DNA of 50,674 nt from Aggregatilineales bacterium (GTDB lineage: Bacteria; Chloroflexota; Anaerolineae; Aggregatilineales; Ch27): positions 1-50,674 of the forward strand of contig JARKOQ010000017.1 of the NCBI GenBank assembly GCA_029976005.1. The letters run 5' to 3'. Under the pieces are notes generated by a model, which searched no databases, was not told the DNA's origin, and saw nothing but the letters and a program-made list of their open reading frames with translations. Positions 16,118 through 24,614 of the stretch are shown in pieces (the first letter of the stretch is position 1; every line of letters begins with the position of its first letter). The position numbers and the translations under genes were made by a program.

Positions 16118-16222
16118 TGCCGGGGGCCTGAATCCAGGTCCACCTTACTCGCCATGCCCCTTCGATGGGCTTCAGCAGGGCGGCCTTGAGGCAACTCACA
16201 TCGTGCCGCCAGGAAAACGACC

Positions 16223-16891
16223 ATGACCCAATCCCAGTGGACCGCCGTCGATCGTTATTTCGCCGAGCACCTCATCCCGCCCGATTCGGCCCTGGACGCG
16301 GCCCTGGAAGCCAGCCGCGCGGCCGGGCTGCCGGAGGTGCAGGTCGCTCCCAACCAGGGCAGGCTGCTCCAGCTCCTGGCCTGGATGGTCAACGCCCAGG
16401 CCATCCTCGAGATCGGCACGCTGGGCGGCTACAGCACGATCTGGCTGGCGCAAGCGCTGCCCGCGGGCGGCTCCCTGATCAGCCTGGAGGCCAATCCGGA
16501 TCATGCCGCCGTTGCCCGCGCCAACCTGGCCCGCGCCGGGCTGGCCCGGGTCGTGGACGTGCGCCTCGGCCTGGCCCTGGAGACGCTGCCCCGCCTGGCG
16601 GCCGAGGGGCGCGGGCCGTTCGACCTGATCTTCATCGACGCCGACAAACCCAACTACCCGGATTACTTCGCCTGGGCGCTGCGCTTCTCCCGGCCGGGCA
16701 GCGCGATCGTGTTCGATAACGTGGTGCGCGATGGCGCGGTGATCGACCCGGCCAGCGCCGATCCGGCCGTGCAGGGGGTGCGCCGCCTGATGGAGCGGAT
16801 CGCCGCCGAGCCGCGCGTCAGCGCCACGACGATCCAGACCGTGGGCAGCAAAGGCTACGACGGCTTCACCCTCGTGCGGGTGGATGCCTGA
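16223..16891 (+). CDS. O-methyltransferase (class I, COMT-like)
   Basis: A 222-residue protein of the bacterial catechol/caffeoyl-CoA type O-methyltransferase family. SAM motif: ILEIGTLGGYSTIWLAQAL; metal/catalytic segment: FIDADKPNYPDYF; later IVFDNVVRDG. The family transfers methyl groups to hydroxyls of small phenolics using a divalent metal; the Asp residues in FIDAD and FDN are the expected ligands. AGGAAA precedes the ATG. Confidence 0.92.
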   Translation: MTQSQWTAVDRYFAEHLIPPDSALDAALEASRAAGLPEVQVAPNQGRLLQLLAWMVNAQAILEIGTLGGYSTIWLAQALPAGGSLISLEANPDHAAVARANLARAGLARVVDVRLGLALETLPRLAAEGRGPFDLIFIDADKPNYPDYFAWALRFSRPGSAIVFDNVVRDGAVIDPASADPAVQGVRRLMERIAAEPRVSATTIQTVGSKGYDGFTLVRVDA

Positions 16892-16997
16892 TCCCGGCGG
16901 AGCTCCCGGCGGTCTCCCAGGCCGACCGATAGCCGAGTAATGCATCGCTCCGGAAAGCGCCCGCGCCGGTAGTCTTTTTGCCGCCGGCTGTCTTTTT

Positions 16998-17053
16998 TTG
17001 CCGCCGGGCCGACTCTCCTTTATGATCTGACCGTGACGATTATTGACCGTCAC
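16998..17053 (+). promoter_or_regulatory. Promoter of the epimerase gene with small inverted repeat
   Basis: TTGCCG (16998-17003), 17-bp spacer, TATGAT (17021-17026). GTGACG (17033-17038) and CGTCAC (17048-17053) form an inverted repeat at the expected transcription start. A partly duplicated stretch (GTCTTTTTGCCGCCGG) at about 16970-17007 lies over the -35. Confidence 0.6.
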
Positions 17054-17095
17054 AGTTCGTGCTTCTTCACCCATGCGGAGGACAGGCAAACCCTC

Positions 17096-18121
17096 ATGCG
17101 TATTCTGGTCATTGGCGGGACCCGCTTCATCGGCGCGGCCGCCGTGCGGCGGCTCCACCGGCTCGGCCACACGCTCGCGGTCTTCAACCGGGGCCAGAGT
17201 CCCCTCGCGCCGCCGGAAGGCGTCACCCGCCTGACCGGGGATATCGCCCACCTGGACGAGGCGCGGGAAGCCTTCGCCGCCTTCCGGCCGGACGTGGCCC
17301 TGCATACGATCGCCATCACCCGCCAGCACGCCTTCGACTTCATGGCGGCGGTGCGCGGGCTGGTCGGGCGGGTCGTGCTGTTGAGCAGCATGGACGTCTA
17401 CCGGGCCTATGGCCGCCTGATCGGCACGGAACCCGGCCCGCCCGACCCGGTGCCGCTCAACGAGGATTCGCCCCGGCGCAGCAAACTCTACCCCTACCGC
17501 GACAAATTCCCGGAGGGGCACGTCATGCGCGACTACGACAAAATCCCGATCGAGAAGGTGGTCATGGGAGAGCCGGGTCTGCCGGGGACCGTCCTGCGCC
17601 TGCCGATGGTGATCGGTCCGCACGACTACCAGCACCGCCTGTACCCGTTCATCAAGCCCATGCTGGACGGGCGGCCGCACCTCGTGATGCAGGCGGAGTA
17701 TGCCCGCTGGCGCTCCACCTTCGGATACGTGGAGAACATCGGGGCGGGGATCGCCCTGGCCTGTCTGGACGAGCGCGCGGCGGGGCACGTCTACAACGTG
17801 GGGGTGGCGGCCTTCTCCATGCTGGAGCTGGGCCAGATGGTCAAGGCGGCCCTGGGCTGGCCGGGCGAGTTCAAGCTGATCCCCGGCGAAGCGCTGCCCC
17901 CGGCCCTGCGGGTGGATGACATGAACCTGGAGCAAGCGCTGGTCTGCTCGACCTCGCGCATCCGGGTGGAGCTGGGCTACAGCGAGGTGGTGCCCTTCGA
18001 GCAAGGCGTGCGGGCCACGGTCGCCTGGGAGCGCGACAACCCGCCCGATCCGCTGCCGGAGGGCCAGTTCGACTACGCTGCCGAGGATGCCGCCCTGGCC
18101 GCGTACGAAGGCGGGGGCTGA
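17096..18121 (+). CDS. NAD-dependent epimerase/dehydratase (extended SDR)
   Basis: A 341-residue protein. It opens with MRILVIGGTRFIGAAAV, giving the GxxGxxG-type nucleotide site at 7-13 with a Thr in place of one Gly, as in many SDRs. Later segments include VLLSSMDVYRAYG and LRLPMVIGPHDYQHRL. In the active-site region the usual YxxxK appears as YRDKFPEG, preceded by YP; the tyrosine/lysine pair is displaced, so activity is uncertain. GGAGGACAGG lies upstream of ATG 17096. Confidence 0.83.
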   Translation: MRILVIGGTRFIGAAAVRRLHRLGHTLAVFNRGQSPLAPPEGVTRLTGDIAHLDEAREAFAAFRPDVALHTIAITRQHAFDFMAAVRGLVGRVVLLSSMDVYRAYGRLIGTEPGPPDPVPLNEDSPRRSKLYPYRDKFPEGHVMRDYDKIPIEKVVMGEPGLPGTVLRLPMVIGPHDYQHRLYPFIKPMLDGRPHLVMQAEYARWRSTFGYVENIGAGIALACLDERAAGHVYNVGVAAFSMLELGQMVKAALGWPGEFKLIPGEALPPALRVDDMNLEQALVCSTSRIRVELGYSEVVPFEQGVRATVAWERDNPPDPLPEGQFDYAAEDAALAAYEGGG

Positions 18122-18249
18122 GATCAGGCCAGCAAGGGCGTAGGGCCACCTTCCAATTCAACACGGATAACACGGATGAACACCGATTTTCACAGTTTGA
18201 AGCTGTGTTCATCCTTTTATCCATGTCATCCTGGCGCGTTGAAACGGGT
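18122..18249. repeat. Short intergenic repeat (CACGGAT family)
   Basis: AACACGGATAACACGGATGAA and CGATTTTCACAG belong to a family of short units also found at 37600-37690, 38990-39065 and 40250-40355. A hairpin-like CACAGTTTGAAGCTGTG follows. No gene is seen here. Confidence 0.7.
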
Positions 18250-19101
18250 CTAGCGGCCGCCATCCAACGGCGTGCGCGTCAGCGCGGCGCGGATTAGCGC
18301 CCGGTCCACGCGGAAGAAGCGGCTCAGCACCGCGTCCAGATGCGGGCGGGCGAGGTCGGTGATGTGGAGCGGGTCTTCCCGCCCGGCCGTCCGACGCACC
18401 AACCCCCGGTGCTCGCTGAAGTACCACACCTGGTCGCCGTCCACCCGGTGCAGGATCACTTCCTCCAGGAACAGCCCATCCGGGCCGTGATCGCGCACCA
18501 GCCGGGCCTGGAAGGCCGCCGGGTCGATCGCCGCCGGCCTCACCCGGAAGCAGAATCCGCCCCAGCTCCCGCTGGTCCGGCGCACCTCCCACTCGCCGCT
18601 TTCCAGCGGCTCCGCCGTGTAGCGGTAGACGGGCGTCTCGACCGAGGTCGGCGCGGTTGGGTCGAGGCGCAGCGCGGCGGGGATGGGATAGCCCACGTCG
18701 GCCAGCCAGGACTCCCCATCCAGCGCGACGATCAGGGCGCAGTGGGGATCGGTGACATCATCGTCGTCCATGTCGCAGAAGACGATCCGCGCCGTGAAGC
18801 CCAGGGCCTCCAGCAGGGCTAACAGCGCGCCGTTGCTCTCGAAGCACGTCCCGCCGCTGCCGAAGCGCAGCGCATCCGCGAAGAAGCGCTCCGGGCCGCG
18901 CGCGTAGTCCTCCGGCGCGCCGGGCGACTGGTGGCGGACGATGCGCGAGGCCGACTCCCAGGGGATGCGCGCGCTCCAGGCCAGCAAGACCCGGTCGAGT
19001 AATTCCCGACCGGCGCGGTCGAGCAGCGTGCGGTCTGGCTCCCCGCGGTCGAGCGCGGTGAGTTCCAGGTGAGCGAGGATGGCGGCGACGGGCAGGCGCA
19101 T
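18250..19101 (-). CDS. Arylamine N-acetyltransferase-like enzyme
   Basis: A 283-residue protein close to the family's usual length of about 280. The catalytic triad is visible: Cys86 in GGTCFESN, His120 in DPHCALIV and Asp135 in WLADVGYP. The 15-residue His-Asp spacing equals that of known NATs. Family members acetylate arylamines or act in secondary metabolism. It is monocistronic and leftward; no NRPS/PKS genes are nearby. Confidence 0.9.
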   Translation of the reverse strand: MRLPVAAILAHLELTALDRGEPDRTLLDRAGRELLDRVLLAWSARIPWESASRIVRHQSPGAPEDYARGPERFFADALRFGSGGTCFESNGALLALLEALGFTARIVFCDMDDDDVTDPHCALIVALDGESWLADVGYPIPAALRLDPTAPTSVETPVYRYTAEPLESGEWEVRRTSGSWGGFCFRVRPAAIDPAAFQARLVRDHGPDGLFLEEVILHRVDGDQVWYFSEHRGLVRRTAGREDPLHITDLARPHLDAVLSRFFRVDRALIRAALTRTPLDGGR

Positions 19102-19272
19102 GGCAGTCTCCTTCCGACAGCGAGCGGCTCACTTGTACCCCAGCCAAGGCGCTCCGCGCAAGCCCTATGCGGAGCCAGCGTCGAAGCCGCAAGCGTCCAG
19201 GCGAAAGATAAAGACCACCGGCCGCGCCTGTCACGTCCCTGCCTTAACCACCCACCACGAACCAACAACAAA

Positions 19273-19296
19273 AAACCGTCCCTTTCAGGACGGTTT
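19273..19296 (-). terminator. Intrinsic terminator for the gene at 19319
   Basis: AAACCGTCC (19273-19281) pairs with GGACGGTTT (19288-19296). On the minus strand the stem is followed by TTTTTTGTTG. Confidence 0.88.
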
Positions 19297-19318
19297 GGAA
19301 AGTCGATGGAAAGCGGAG

Positions 19319-20167
19319 TCAGTAGGTGAAGACGGGCATGAAGGCTTCCAGTTCGTCCTGGGTGCGGGTTGAGACCTGGAAAATCCAGTTGGCGCGCGCC
19401 CAGTCGAAGGAGAACCAGCCGCGGGTCGAACTTTGGAAGTAGTCGACCGAGGCCGTGCCGTACAGGGCAAAGCTGCTGGTGCGCCCGATCGTGCGAGCGT
19501 AGCCGCGCAGTTCCGCCAGGGCATCTGGCACGCGTTCCATGTTATTGAACTGGACGGCGTATACGTACACCGGGTCGGTTCCGTTCGGGCGGGTGTAGAC
19601 CGCTACTGCGGCGTCGAGAGCGGCGTAGTTTGCCACGAACTCACACTGCGTCACGCGGTAGTTGTAGAGGCCCAGCGCGCAGCGGCCCAGCATCCCGGCG
19701 GGGGGAGTCATGGCATTCAGGGCTTCCAGCGGCGTGGGGTTGCTGAAGGCAGGATTGACCGTCACCACGTTGGTGAGCAGATAGCCGCCCACCTGCTCCG
19801 GGAAGACAGCCGGGGCGGCGATTCCCAGCGGCGGCAGCGGGCGGGTTTCCAGGGAATAGGTCGAATCGAGCGCTTCCATCAGGAAAGCACCGCGGGTATC
19901 GGCGACGTAGTTAAGCAGGCGCTCGGTCACGAAGCCCAGACAGATCACCAGCACCACCAGGGCGGTCATGATCAGGATCATGGCCTTCATGCGGGGGTGA
20001 ATGCGGCCGACGAACAGCCGGGTGTAGTCGAACATCAGGTGGAAGACGGCGAGCAGCATGGCCACCCAGCCGCGCCAGCTCCCATCGTCGATGTCCCATT
20101 GCAGGGCTTCCAGGGACTGCCAGACGTATTCGCGGTAACGCTTGATTTGGATTTCCGGGGCGTGCAT
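19319..20167 (-). CDS. Membrane-anchored protein, partner of the pilin-like gene
   Basis: A 282-residue protein. A short N-terminal amphipathic part and a helix (GWVAMLLAVFHLMFDYTRLFV) precede a second helix (MILIMTALVVLVICLGFV). A roughly 190-residue extracytoplasmic domain follows, with Cys in MLGRCALG and VTQCEF. No family is recognised. It lies 170 bp downstream of the pilin-like gene on the same strand; a hairpin (GACCGGC with GCCGGTC) is at about 20296-20324 in that gap. Confidence 0.65.
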   Translation of the reverse strand: MHAPEIQIKRYREYVWQSLEALQWDIDDGSWRGWVAMLLAVFHLMFDYTRLFVGRIHPRMKAMILIMTALVVLVICLGFVTERLLNYVADTRGAFLMEALDSTYSLETRPLPPLGIAAPAVFPEQVGGYLLTNVVTVNPAFSNPTPLEALNAMTPPAGMLGRCALGLYNYRVTQCEFVANYAALDAAVAVYTRPNGTDPVYVYAVQFNNMERVPDALAELRGYARTIGRTSSFALYGTASVDYFQSSTRGWFSFDWARANWIFQVSTRTQDELEAFMPVFTY

Positions 20168-20337
20168 ACCCGTTCGCCTCTCTCAACCCGGCGGAGTTTT
20201 CTCCAGCCTTGTTTGATGTCCATCCGCGACTCCCGCCTGCTTCAGCAAAAACCTGGCATGGCGCATCAGGACGGGAGCAAGAAGGCGGAGACCGGCCGTT
20301 TTGCGCCGGTCCCCGCCGACGGGAACTCAGGTGGCTT

Positions 20338-21030
20338 CTAGTCGGGCACGCACCCGGCGTAGTTGACGTCCTCGTTGGTGTCTTCCGGCTCTTCGATCTG
20401 GCAGCTCACCGGGCCGGTGATGGTGCCGGTATAGATCTGGCTGCGGCCGGACTTGGTCGTCACGTTCACGCTGCCCATCTGAACCTGGCCGCGCAGGGTC
20501 ATGTAGACGGTGCGGCTCTCCAGATCTTCGTAGCCGGTATCGAACTTGTAGCCCACCGCGCCGGTGGTCGGATCGGGGTTCACGTAGCTGACTTGCTCGC
20601 TGGCCTGCAAGACCTCCACGCAGGAGGCGAAACCGAAGGTGATGTGGCTGATCGACGGCCGGCTGCCGGAGGTAATGCGGTAAGCGAGCGTGGTGCGGCC
20701 GGTTTCCGGGTCGTAACGGTTGGCGACCAGCTCGACGCGGTGATCGCCCAGGCTCTCGATGTCGCCGATGCCTTCACCGTCGACCGGGGACTGCATGTCG
20801 GCTGCGTCGGAGCTGCCACCCTCGGCGTCGAGCTGGCTGGCGGTGCAGGTTTCACTGGGGCCACCGGCGCGATCGAAGGCGTCGATCGCGCCCCGGTACA
20901 TATTCCAGATGCCCAGGGACAGGCCGGCCGACAGGGTCAGGAATGCCACGGACGCGCCAATGGTCGGCCAATATTCCATCATCGCCTGACCGGATTGGAG
21001 CCTTTGCCATAAGGACTTGCGCTGTTTCAT
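20338..21030 (-). CDS. Flp/TadE-like pilin-related protein
   Basis: A 230-residue protein beginning with a short basic leader, then GQAMMEYWPTIGASVAFLTL. This resembles the class III pilin / TadE signature G-x-x-M-x-EY followed by one hydrophobic helix. The mature part of about 190 residues carries four Cys (SETCTA, FASCVE, VSCQIE, AGCVPD). The GGAGGG RBS is 8 nt before the ATG. No TadA/TadB/TadC or prepilin peptidase is present in the window. Confidence 0.58.
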   Translation of the reverse strand: MKQRKSLWQRLQSGQAMMEYWPTIGASVAFLTLSAGLSLGIWNMYRGAIDAFDRAGGPSETCTASQLDAEGGSSDAADMQSPVDGEGIGDIESLGDHRVELVANRYDPETGRTTLAYRITSGSRPSISHITFGFASCVEVLQASEQVSYVNPDPTTGAVGYKFDTGYEDLESRTVYMTLRGQVQMGSVNVTTKSGRSQIYTGTITGPVSCQIEEPEDTNEDVNYAGCVPD

Positions 21031-21366
21031 TTGGACTACCCTCCCATGATAAGGTCCCGCTGGGGCGGGTCTTGCTTTGTAGTGCTGCGGCGAATGCGAT
21101 TCACGGATTCAACCGCGCTTGAATGGTGAATGTAACGTTGTTGATATGAAGGAATAATTAAGATTTTTTCTGAATGTTTCTATTTTGCCATATTCCCATT
21201 GAAAAAGACGGGATCGAATTCGTATTTATGAATTTTTTATAAACTCTCTGGAGGGATGGCCGCGGCGGGGCGGTGTGCTCCCCCAAAAACAAACGGGACA
21301 GGAGGCGCCCTGTCCCGTTTACATGATGATCATGCCCCTAACCTCAAGCAGCCTGCCCCCGATCGA
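21031..21366. other. AT-rich intergenic region with a terminator
   Basis: AAACGGGACAGG (21291-21302) pairs with CCTGTCCCGTTT (21309-21320); on the minus strand GTTTTTGGGGG follows, ending the SLATT-like operon. Bases about 21110-21250 are strongly AT-rich and probably hold the promoter of the pilin-like gene, but I could not fix the boxes. No gene is seen. Confidence 0.65.
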
Positions 21367-22080
21367 TCAATCCGGCGGCAGCAGCCAGTTCTCCACCTCG
21401 TAGACGAGATTACCGAAGCGCTCGTCCATCAGCGCCATCTGCCGCGCGAACTGCGGATAGGCCTGGGCGTGGGTCTTGCCCCGGTACTGGTTGCCCTTGA
21501 GCTTGAGGAAATGCCACAGCTCGACTTCGTACTGCCGGGCGCGCAGCAGGTGCCAGCGCCACTGCCCATTCCAGCGGTAGTTCTGCAAGGCGACGATGAT
21601 GGCGATGATGGCGGCAATGGCGATCACCCCTGGCGTCCAGCCGGCCAGGGCGACCACGGGCAGGGCGGTGCCCAGCACGAACAGGGTGTAGCGCAGCAGC
21701 AGATTGATCCGGCGGCCGCGCGCCGCCTCGGCCATGTGCTCGTCGATAGCCATGATCCAGCGCCGGACGTCCTGGCCCTCCGCCAGGTCCAGGCGCTGCA
21801 CGGCCACGAGCAGCCGTTCGCGGCGTTCCAGCAGCCGGGCGTGCTCGCCCCGGTAGTTCTCGTACGCCACCCACGGCAGGACCGTCACCAGGGTATAGCG
21901 CACCAGCCGGCCGAGCGCCGGGATGATCCCGGCCAGGATAGCGGCGAAGTCGTCCAGCAGGACGCTGTCGACCCCCCAGATTCGGGACCAGCGGCGACCG
22001 AGGCGCCGGCGCAAGGTGAGCGGTTTGACATGCGCCGGGCGATCGTCGACCACCTGCCCCCACTTCATGGCTCTTGCCAT
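21367..22080 (-). CDS. SLATT/DUF4231-like two-helix membrane protein B
   Basis: A 237-residue protein. A central pair of hydrophobic helices (TLFVLGTALPVVALAGW and VIAIAAIIAIIVALQNYR) is followed by the conserved amphipathic helix WRWHLLRARQYEVELWHFL...Y. This matches the SLATT/DUF4231 plan: two helices, then W-x(3)-R-x(3)-E-x(2)-x-E. GGAGGGGG lies 7-8 nt before the ATG. It is 33 bp downstream of the related gene. Some SLATT proteins are proposed pore-forming effectors in nucleotide-activated immunity. No CD-NTase or SLOG gene is adjacent. Confidence 0.6.
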   Translation of the reverse strand: MARAMKWGQVVDDRPAHVKPLTLRRRLGRRWSRIWGVDSVLLDDFAAILAGIIPALGRLVRYTLVTVLPWVAYENYRGEHARLLERRERLLVAVQRLDLAEGQDVRRWIMAIDEHMAEAARGRRINLLLRYTLFVLGTALPVVALAGWTPGVIAIAAIIAIIVALQNYRWNGQWRWHLLRARQYEVELWHFLKLKGNQYRGKTHAQAYPQFARQMALMDERFGNLVYEVENWLLPPD

Positions 22081-22113
22081 AGAGCTTCCCCCTCCACCCC
22101 CGAAGCTGCCGAA

Positions 22114-22956
22114 CTAACGTCCCCCCTGAAGAGCGCGCTCCGCTTCCTTCGCCTGGGGCGAGGCGGGAACGACCTCTCCAAAAAACTTGGTGACGTCCTC
22201 TTCCCGGATGTGAATCATCCGGCTGTTGAACAGGTGAAACGCCTGGCGGTGATCCAGGCCCCTGTACGTGCCCGACAGAGACACATAACTCCAGAACTCG
22301 GTCTGGTAGCGCTCCGCCAGGGTGCGATAGTGCCGCCAGCGCTGCTCCGGCCGGCGGAACTGGTAGACGGCGGTCAGAATGGCGACGGTGATCCCCAGCG
22401 TGCTGATCACCACGTCCTGGGAGAGCAGGGTGAAACCCAAATCGAACATCCGGTCGGGGGTTTGCACGTTGACCAGCACCGGAATCAGCACCCCGAAGAT
22501 GATCTGCCACCAGCGGATCAGCTCGTCGGCGTTGCGCTCGCGGGTGGCGCGCGCGCTCGTCCAGGCCATCTGATCCAGCCAGCAGTCGGTCAGGATTTTG
22601 ACCTGGTAGCGATCCAGCCGGTTTTCCTGGACGAGGGTCTGGATCATGCCGGACAGGTCGGCGGATTTCTGCCGGTCGTAACGCGCGTCGTCGCGGGCCG
22701 AGTGGGAGGTCGCCGGCAGCAGGACGTAAAACGTCTTGAGCACGACCATGATCAACGCCCCCAGCACCGAGGCAACCGTCCGGATCAGGTTGATCACGTA
22801 CTCGACCGGGCTGGTCAGCAGGTCGGGCAAGGCCCGCCAGTAGCGCGCCAGCACGTCGGAGAGGCGCTCCAGCCAGATGCGATCCGAGCCGGCCGTGCGC
22901 GGACTGCCGGGACTGTTGAAGGGGTCCTGCTCGCGGTATGACTTCGAGTCTGGCAT
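22114..22956 (-). CDS. SLATT/DUF4231-like two-helix membrane protein A
   Basis: A 280-residue protein. Residues about 25-75 hold a first membrane helix (VINLIRTVASVLGALIMVVL). A predicted cytoplasmic region with RYDRQKSADLSGMIQTLV and WTSARATRERNADE leads to the helix pair (IIFGVLIPVLVNV and VVISTLGITVAILTAVYQF). The last part has RRPEQRWRHYRTLAERYQTE, typical of DUF4231/SLATT. ATG 22956 is preferred because GGAG lies 8 nt upstream; a TTG at 22980 is the alternative. First gene of a two-gene operon. Confidence 0.75.
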   Translation of the reverse strand: MPDSKSYREQDPFNSPGSPRTAGSDRIWLERLSDVLARYWRALPDLLTSPVEYVINLIRTVASVLGALIMVVLKTFYVLLPATSHSARDDARYDRQKSADLSGMIQTLVQENRLDRYQVKILTDCWLDQMAWTSARATRERNADELIRWWQIIFGVLIPVLVNVQTPDRMFDLGFTLLSQDVVISTLGITVAILTAVYQFRRPEQRWRHYRTLAERYQTEFWSYVSLSGTYRGLDHRQAFHLFNSRMIHIREEDVTKFFGEVVPASPQAKEAERALQGGR

Positions 22957-22984
22957 AAGTCCGACTCCGGCTAAGGACAAGGGC

Positions 22985-23023
22985 GTGTATCACGAGTTTA
23001 TACTATTTTTCAACTCGTTACAA
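22985..23023 (-). promoter_or_regulatory. Candidate promoter and operator of the SLATT-like operon
   Basis: ACGAGTT (22992-22998) and AACTCGT (23012-23018) are a perfect 7-bp inverted repeat, 20 bp centre to centre. On the minus strand TTGTAA and TATAAA overlap it, but their spacing is 15 bp, so the promoter is sub-optimal or activator-dependent. Confidence 0.5.
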
Positions 23024-23141
23024 ACGCGCTGCATACCATTATGAAACACATGGTCGAATTTGCCAAATGATTCGTGGATCAGTTTGGGATATTTGGAACA
23101 AAGGCCGGCGGGGAGCGGGCCGCCCCGGACGACCGCCGCCG

Positions 23142-24506
23142 CTAGACCGCCGGGGGTGGGGCGGCGTCCGGCTGTGGTTCGGGCGTGACCGGGATCAACC
23201 GCACCCGGTCGATGCGCAGCTCGTCCATCGTCTCCACGCGCAGGCGCACCGGCCCGGCCTCGACCTCGTCGCCCTGGCGGGCCATCCGGTTGAGGCGGCC
23301 CAGGATGTACCCGGCCAGCGTCTCGTAGTTGGGATCGCTCAGGTCAAGCCCGAAGCGCTCGTTGACCTCGTCGATCAGCAGCAGGCCGCTGATCAGCACC
23401 GAGCCGTCGGGCTGCTCCTCAAAGTCCTCCTCGCCCGGCTCGAACACGTCCTGCACGTCCCCGACCAGCTCTTCCAGCAGGTCTTCCAGGGTGATCAGCC
23501 CGGCCGTGCCGCCGTACTCGTCCAGCAGCAGGGCCAAGTGCTGGCGCTCCTTGCGGAAGCGGGCCAGCAGCGTGCCGATCGTGACCGTCTCGGAGACGAA
23601 CAGGGCCGGGCGGGCCAGATCGCGCAGGGTCACGCCATCCGGGCCGTGGCGCAGGGTGCGCAGCAGGTCCTTGACGTGCAGGATGCCGACCGTCTGGTCG
23701 AGGTCGTCCTCGTATAGCGGGAACTTGGTCAGGGCCGATTCGGCCACGCGGTCGATCACCTCGTCCAGCGGGCTGTCGATCTGGAAGGCCACGATCTCGG
23801 TGCGGGGGACCATCAATTGCCGGGCGCGCGTCTCGCCCATCTCGAACACGGCTTCGACGATGTCATCCTCGCCCCCGGCCAGCACGCCACCCTCGGCGCT
23901 GGAACGGATCAGGATTTTCAGTTCCTCGACCGAATGGACCAGCTCGTGCCCGCTGGCGGGCTGGATGCCGATGGCGCGCAGGAGCAGGTTGCCGGTCCCG
24001 TTCAGAGCGCGGATCGGCAGGTGGAAGACGTGGGCCGCCCACACGATCGGGCGGGCCACCCACAGCGCGGTGGCTTCCGGGTCGTTGAGCGCGATTGACT
24101 TGGGCATCAGCTCGCCCATGACGACATGCATGAAGGTGATGATCAGGAAGGCAATCACCCCGCCGATGGCCGCCCCGCTGGCGGCCTCGATCGCGCCCGC
24201 CGGGAGGAGGTGGCTGATTGGCTCCAACAGGGCTTCGATCAGCGGCTCGATCAGGTGGCCGAGGGCCGGTTCCCCGACCCAGCCCAGGCCCAGGCTGGCG
24301 ATGGTGATGCCGAGCTGGGTGGCGGCGATGTAGCGGTCCAGGTTATCCGTGGCCTGGCGCACCACGCGCGCGGTGGCGTTGCCCTCCTCGATCAGGGCTT
24401 CGATCCGCGAACGGCGCACGCTGACCAGGGAGAACTCCGCCGCCACGAAAAAGGCGTTCAGGCTCACCAGACCCATTGCCAGCAGCAGGCCGACAAAACT
24501 GTTCAT
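23142..24506 (-). CDS. CNNM/CorC (HlyC-like) membrane protein, copy 1
   Basis: A 454-residue protein with three domains: an N-terminal DUF21/CNNM membrane domain (about 1-190, for example MGLVSLNAFFVAAEFSLVSV and LGITIASLGLGW), two CBS motifs (about 205-330, with MVPRTEIVAFQ and TVGILHVKDLL), and a C-terminal CorC_HlyC domain (about 345-435). The family mediates or regulates divalent cation (Mg/Co) efflux. A paralogue lies 0.7 kb upstream at 25175-26509. Confidence 0.93.
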   Translation of the reverse strand: MNSFVGLLLAMGLVSLNAFFVAAEFSLVSVRRSRIEALIEEGNATARVVRQATDNLDRYIAATQLGITIASLGLGWVGEPALGHLIEPLIEALLEPISHLLPAGAIEAASGAAIGGVIAFLIITFMHVVMGELMPKSIALNDPEATALWVARPIVWAAHVFHLPIRALNGTGNLLLRAIGIQPASGHELVHSVEELKILIRSSAEGGVLAGGEDDIVEAVFEMGETRARQLMVPRTEIVAFQIDSPLDEVIDRVAESALTKFPLYEDDLDQTVGILHVKDLLRTLRHGPDGVTLRDLARPALFVSETVTIGTLLARFRKERQHLALLLDEYGGTAGLITLEDLLEELVGDVQDVFEPGEEDFEEQPDGSVLISGLLLIDEVNERFGLDLSDPNYETLAGYILGRLNRMARQGDEVEAGPVRLRVETMDELRIDRVRLIPVTPEPQPDAAPPPAV

Positions 24507-24614
24507 TCACTGCCTCGTTTGCGCATTCCTGGCATCAAGCCCGATGGGTGCAACCCGTTCAATCCTGAAAAGGAGGCCGTCGAACCTCCCGGAATCGCAT
24601 ATCAGGCCGATGCC
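24507..24614. other. Spacer before the TIR element
   Basis: Gene-free sequence between the CNNM copy 1 start and the left terminal repeat. Nothing recognisable beyond moderate GC content. Confidence 0.5.

Noticed and set aside
20338..21030. A Tad/Flp pilus operon
   Set aside because: Only the pilin-like gene and one membrane protein are present; no TadA, TadB, TadC, TadZ or peptidase.
21256..22941. A 561-codon plus-strand ORF over the SLATT-like genes
   Set aside because: Antisense shadow with no RBS; the leftward proteins have clear helices and family features.
21367..22956. A complete CBASS-like immune operon
   Set aside because: The SLATT-like proteins are present, but no CD-NTase, SMODS or SLOG gene is adjacent or elsewhere in the window.
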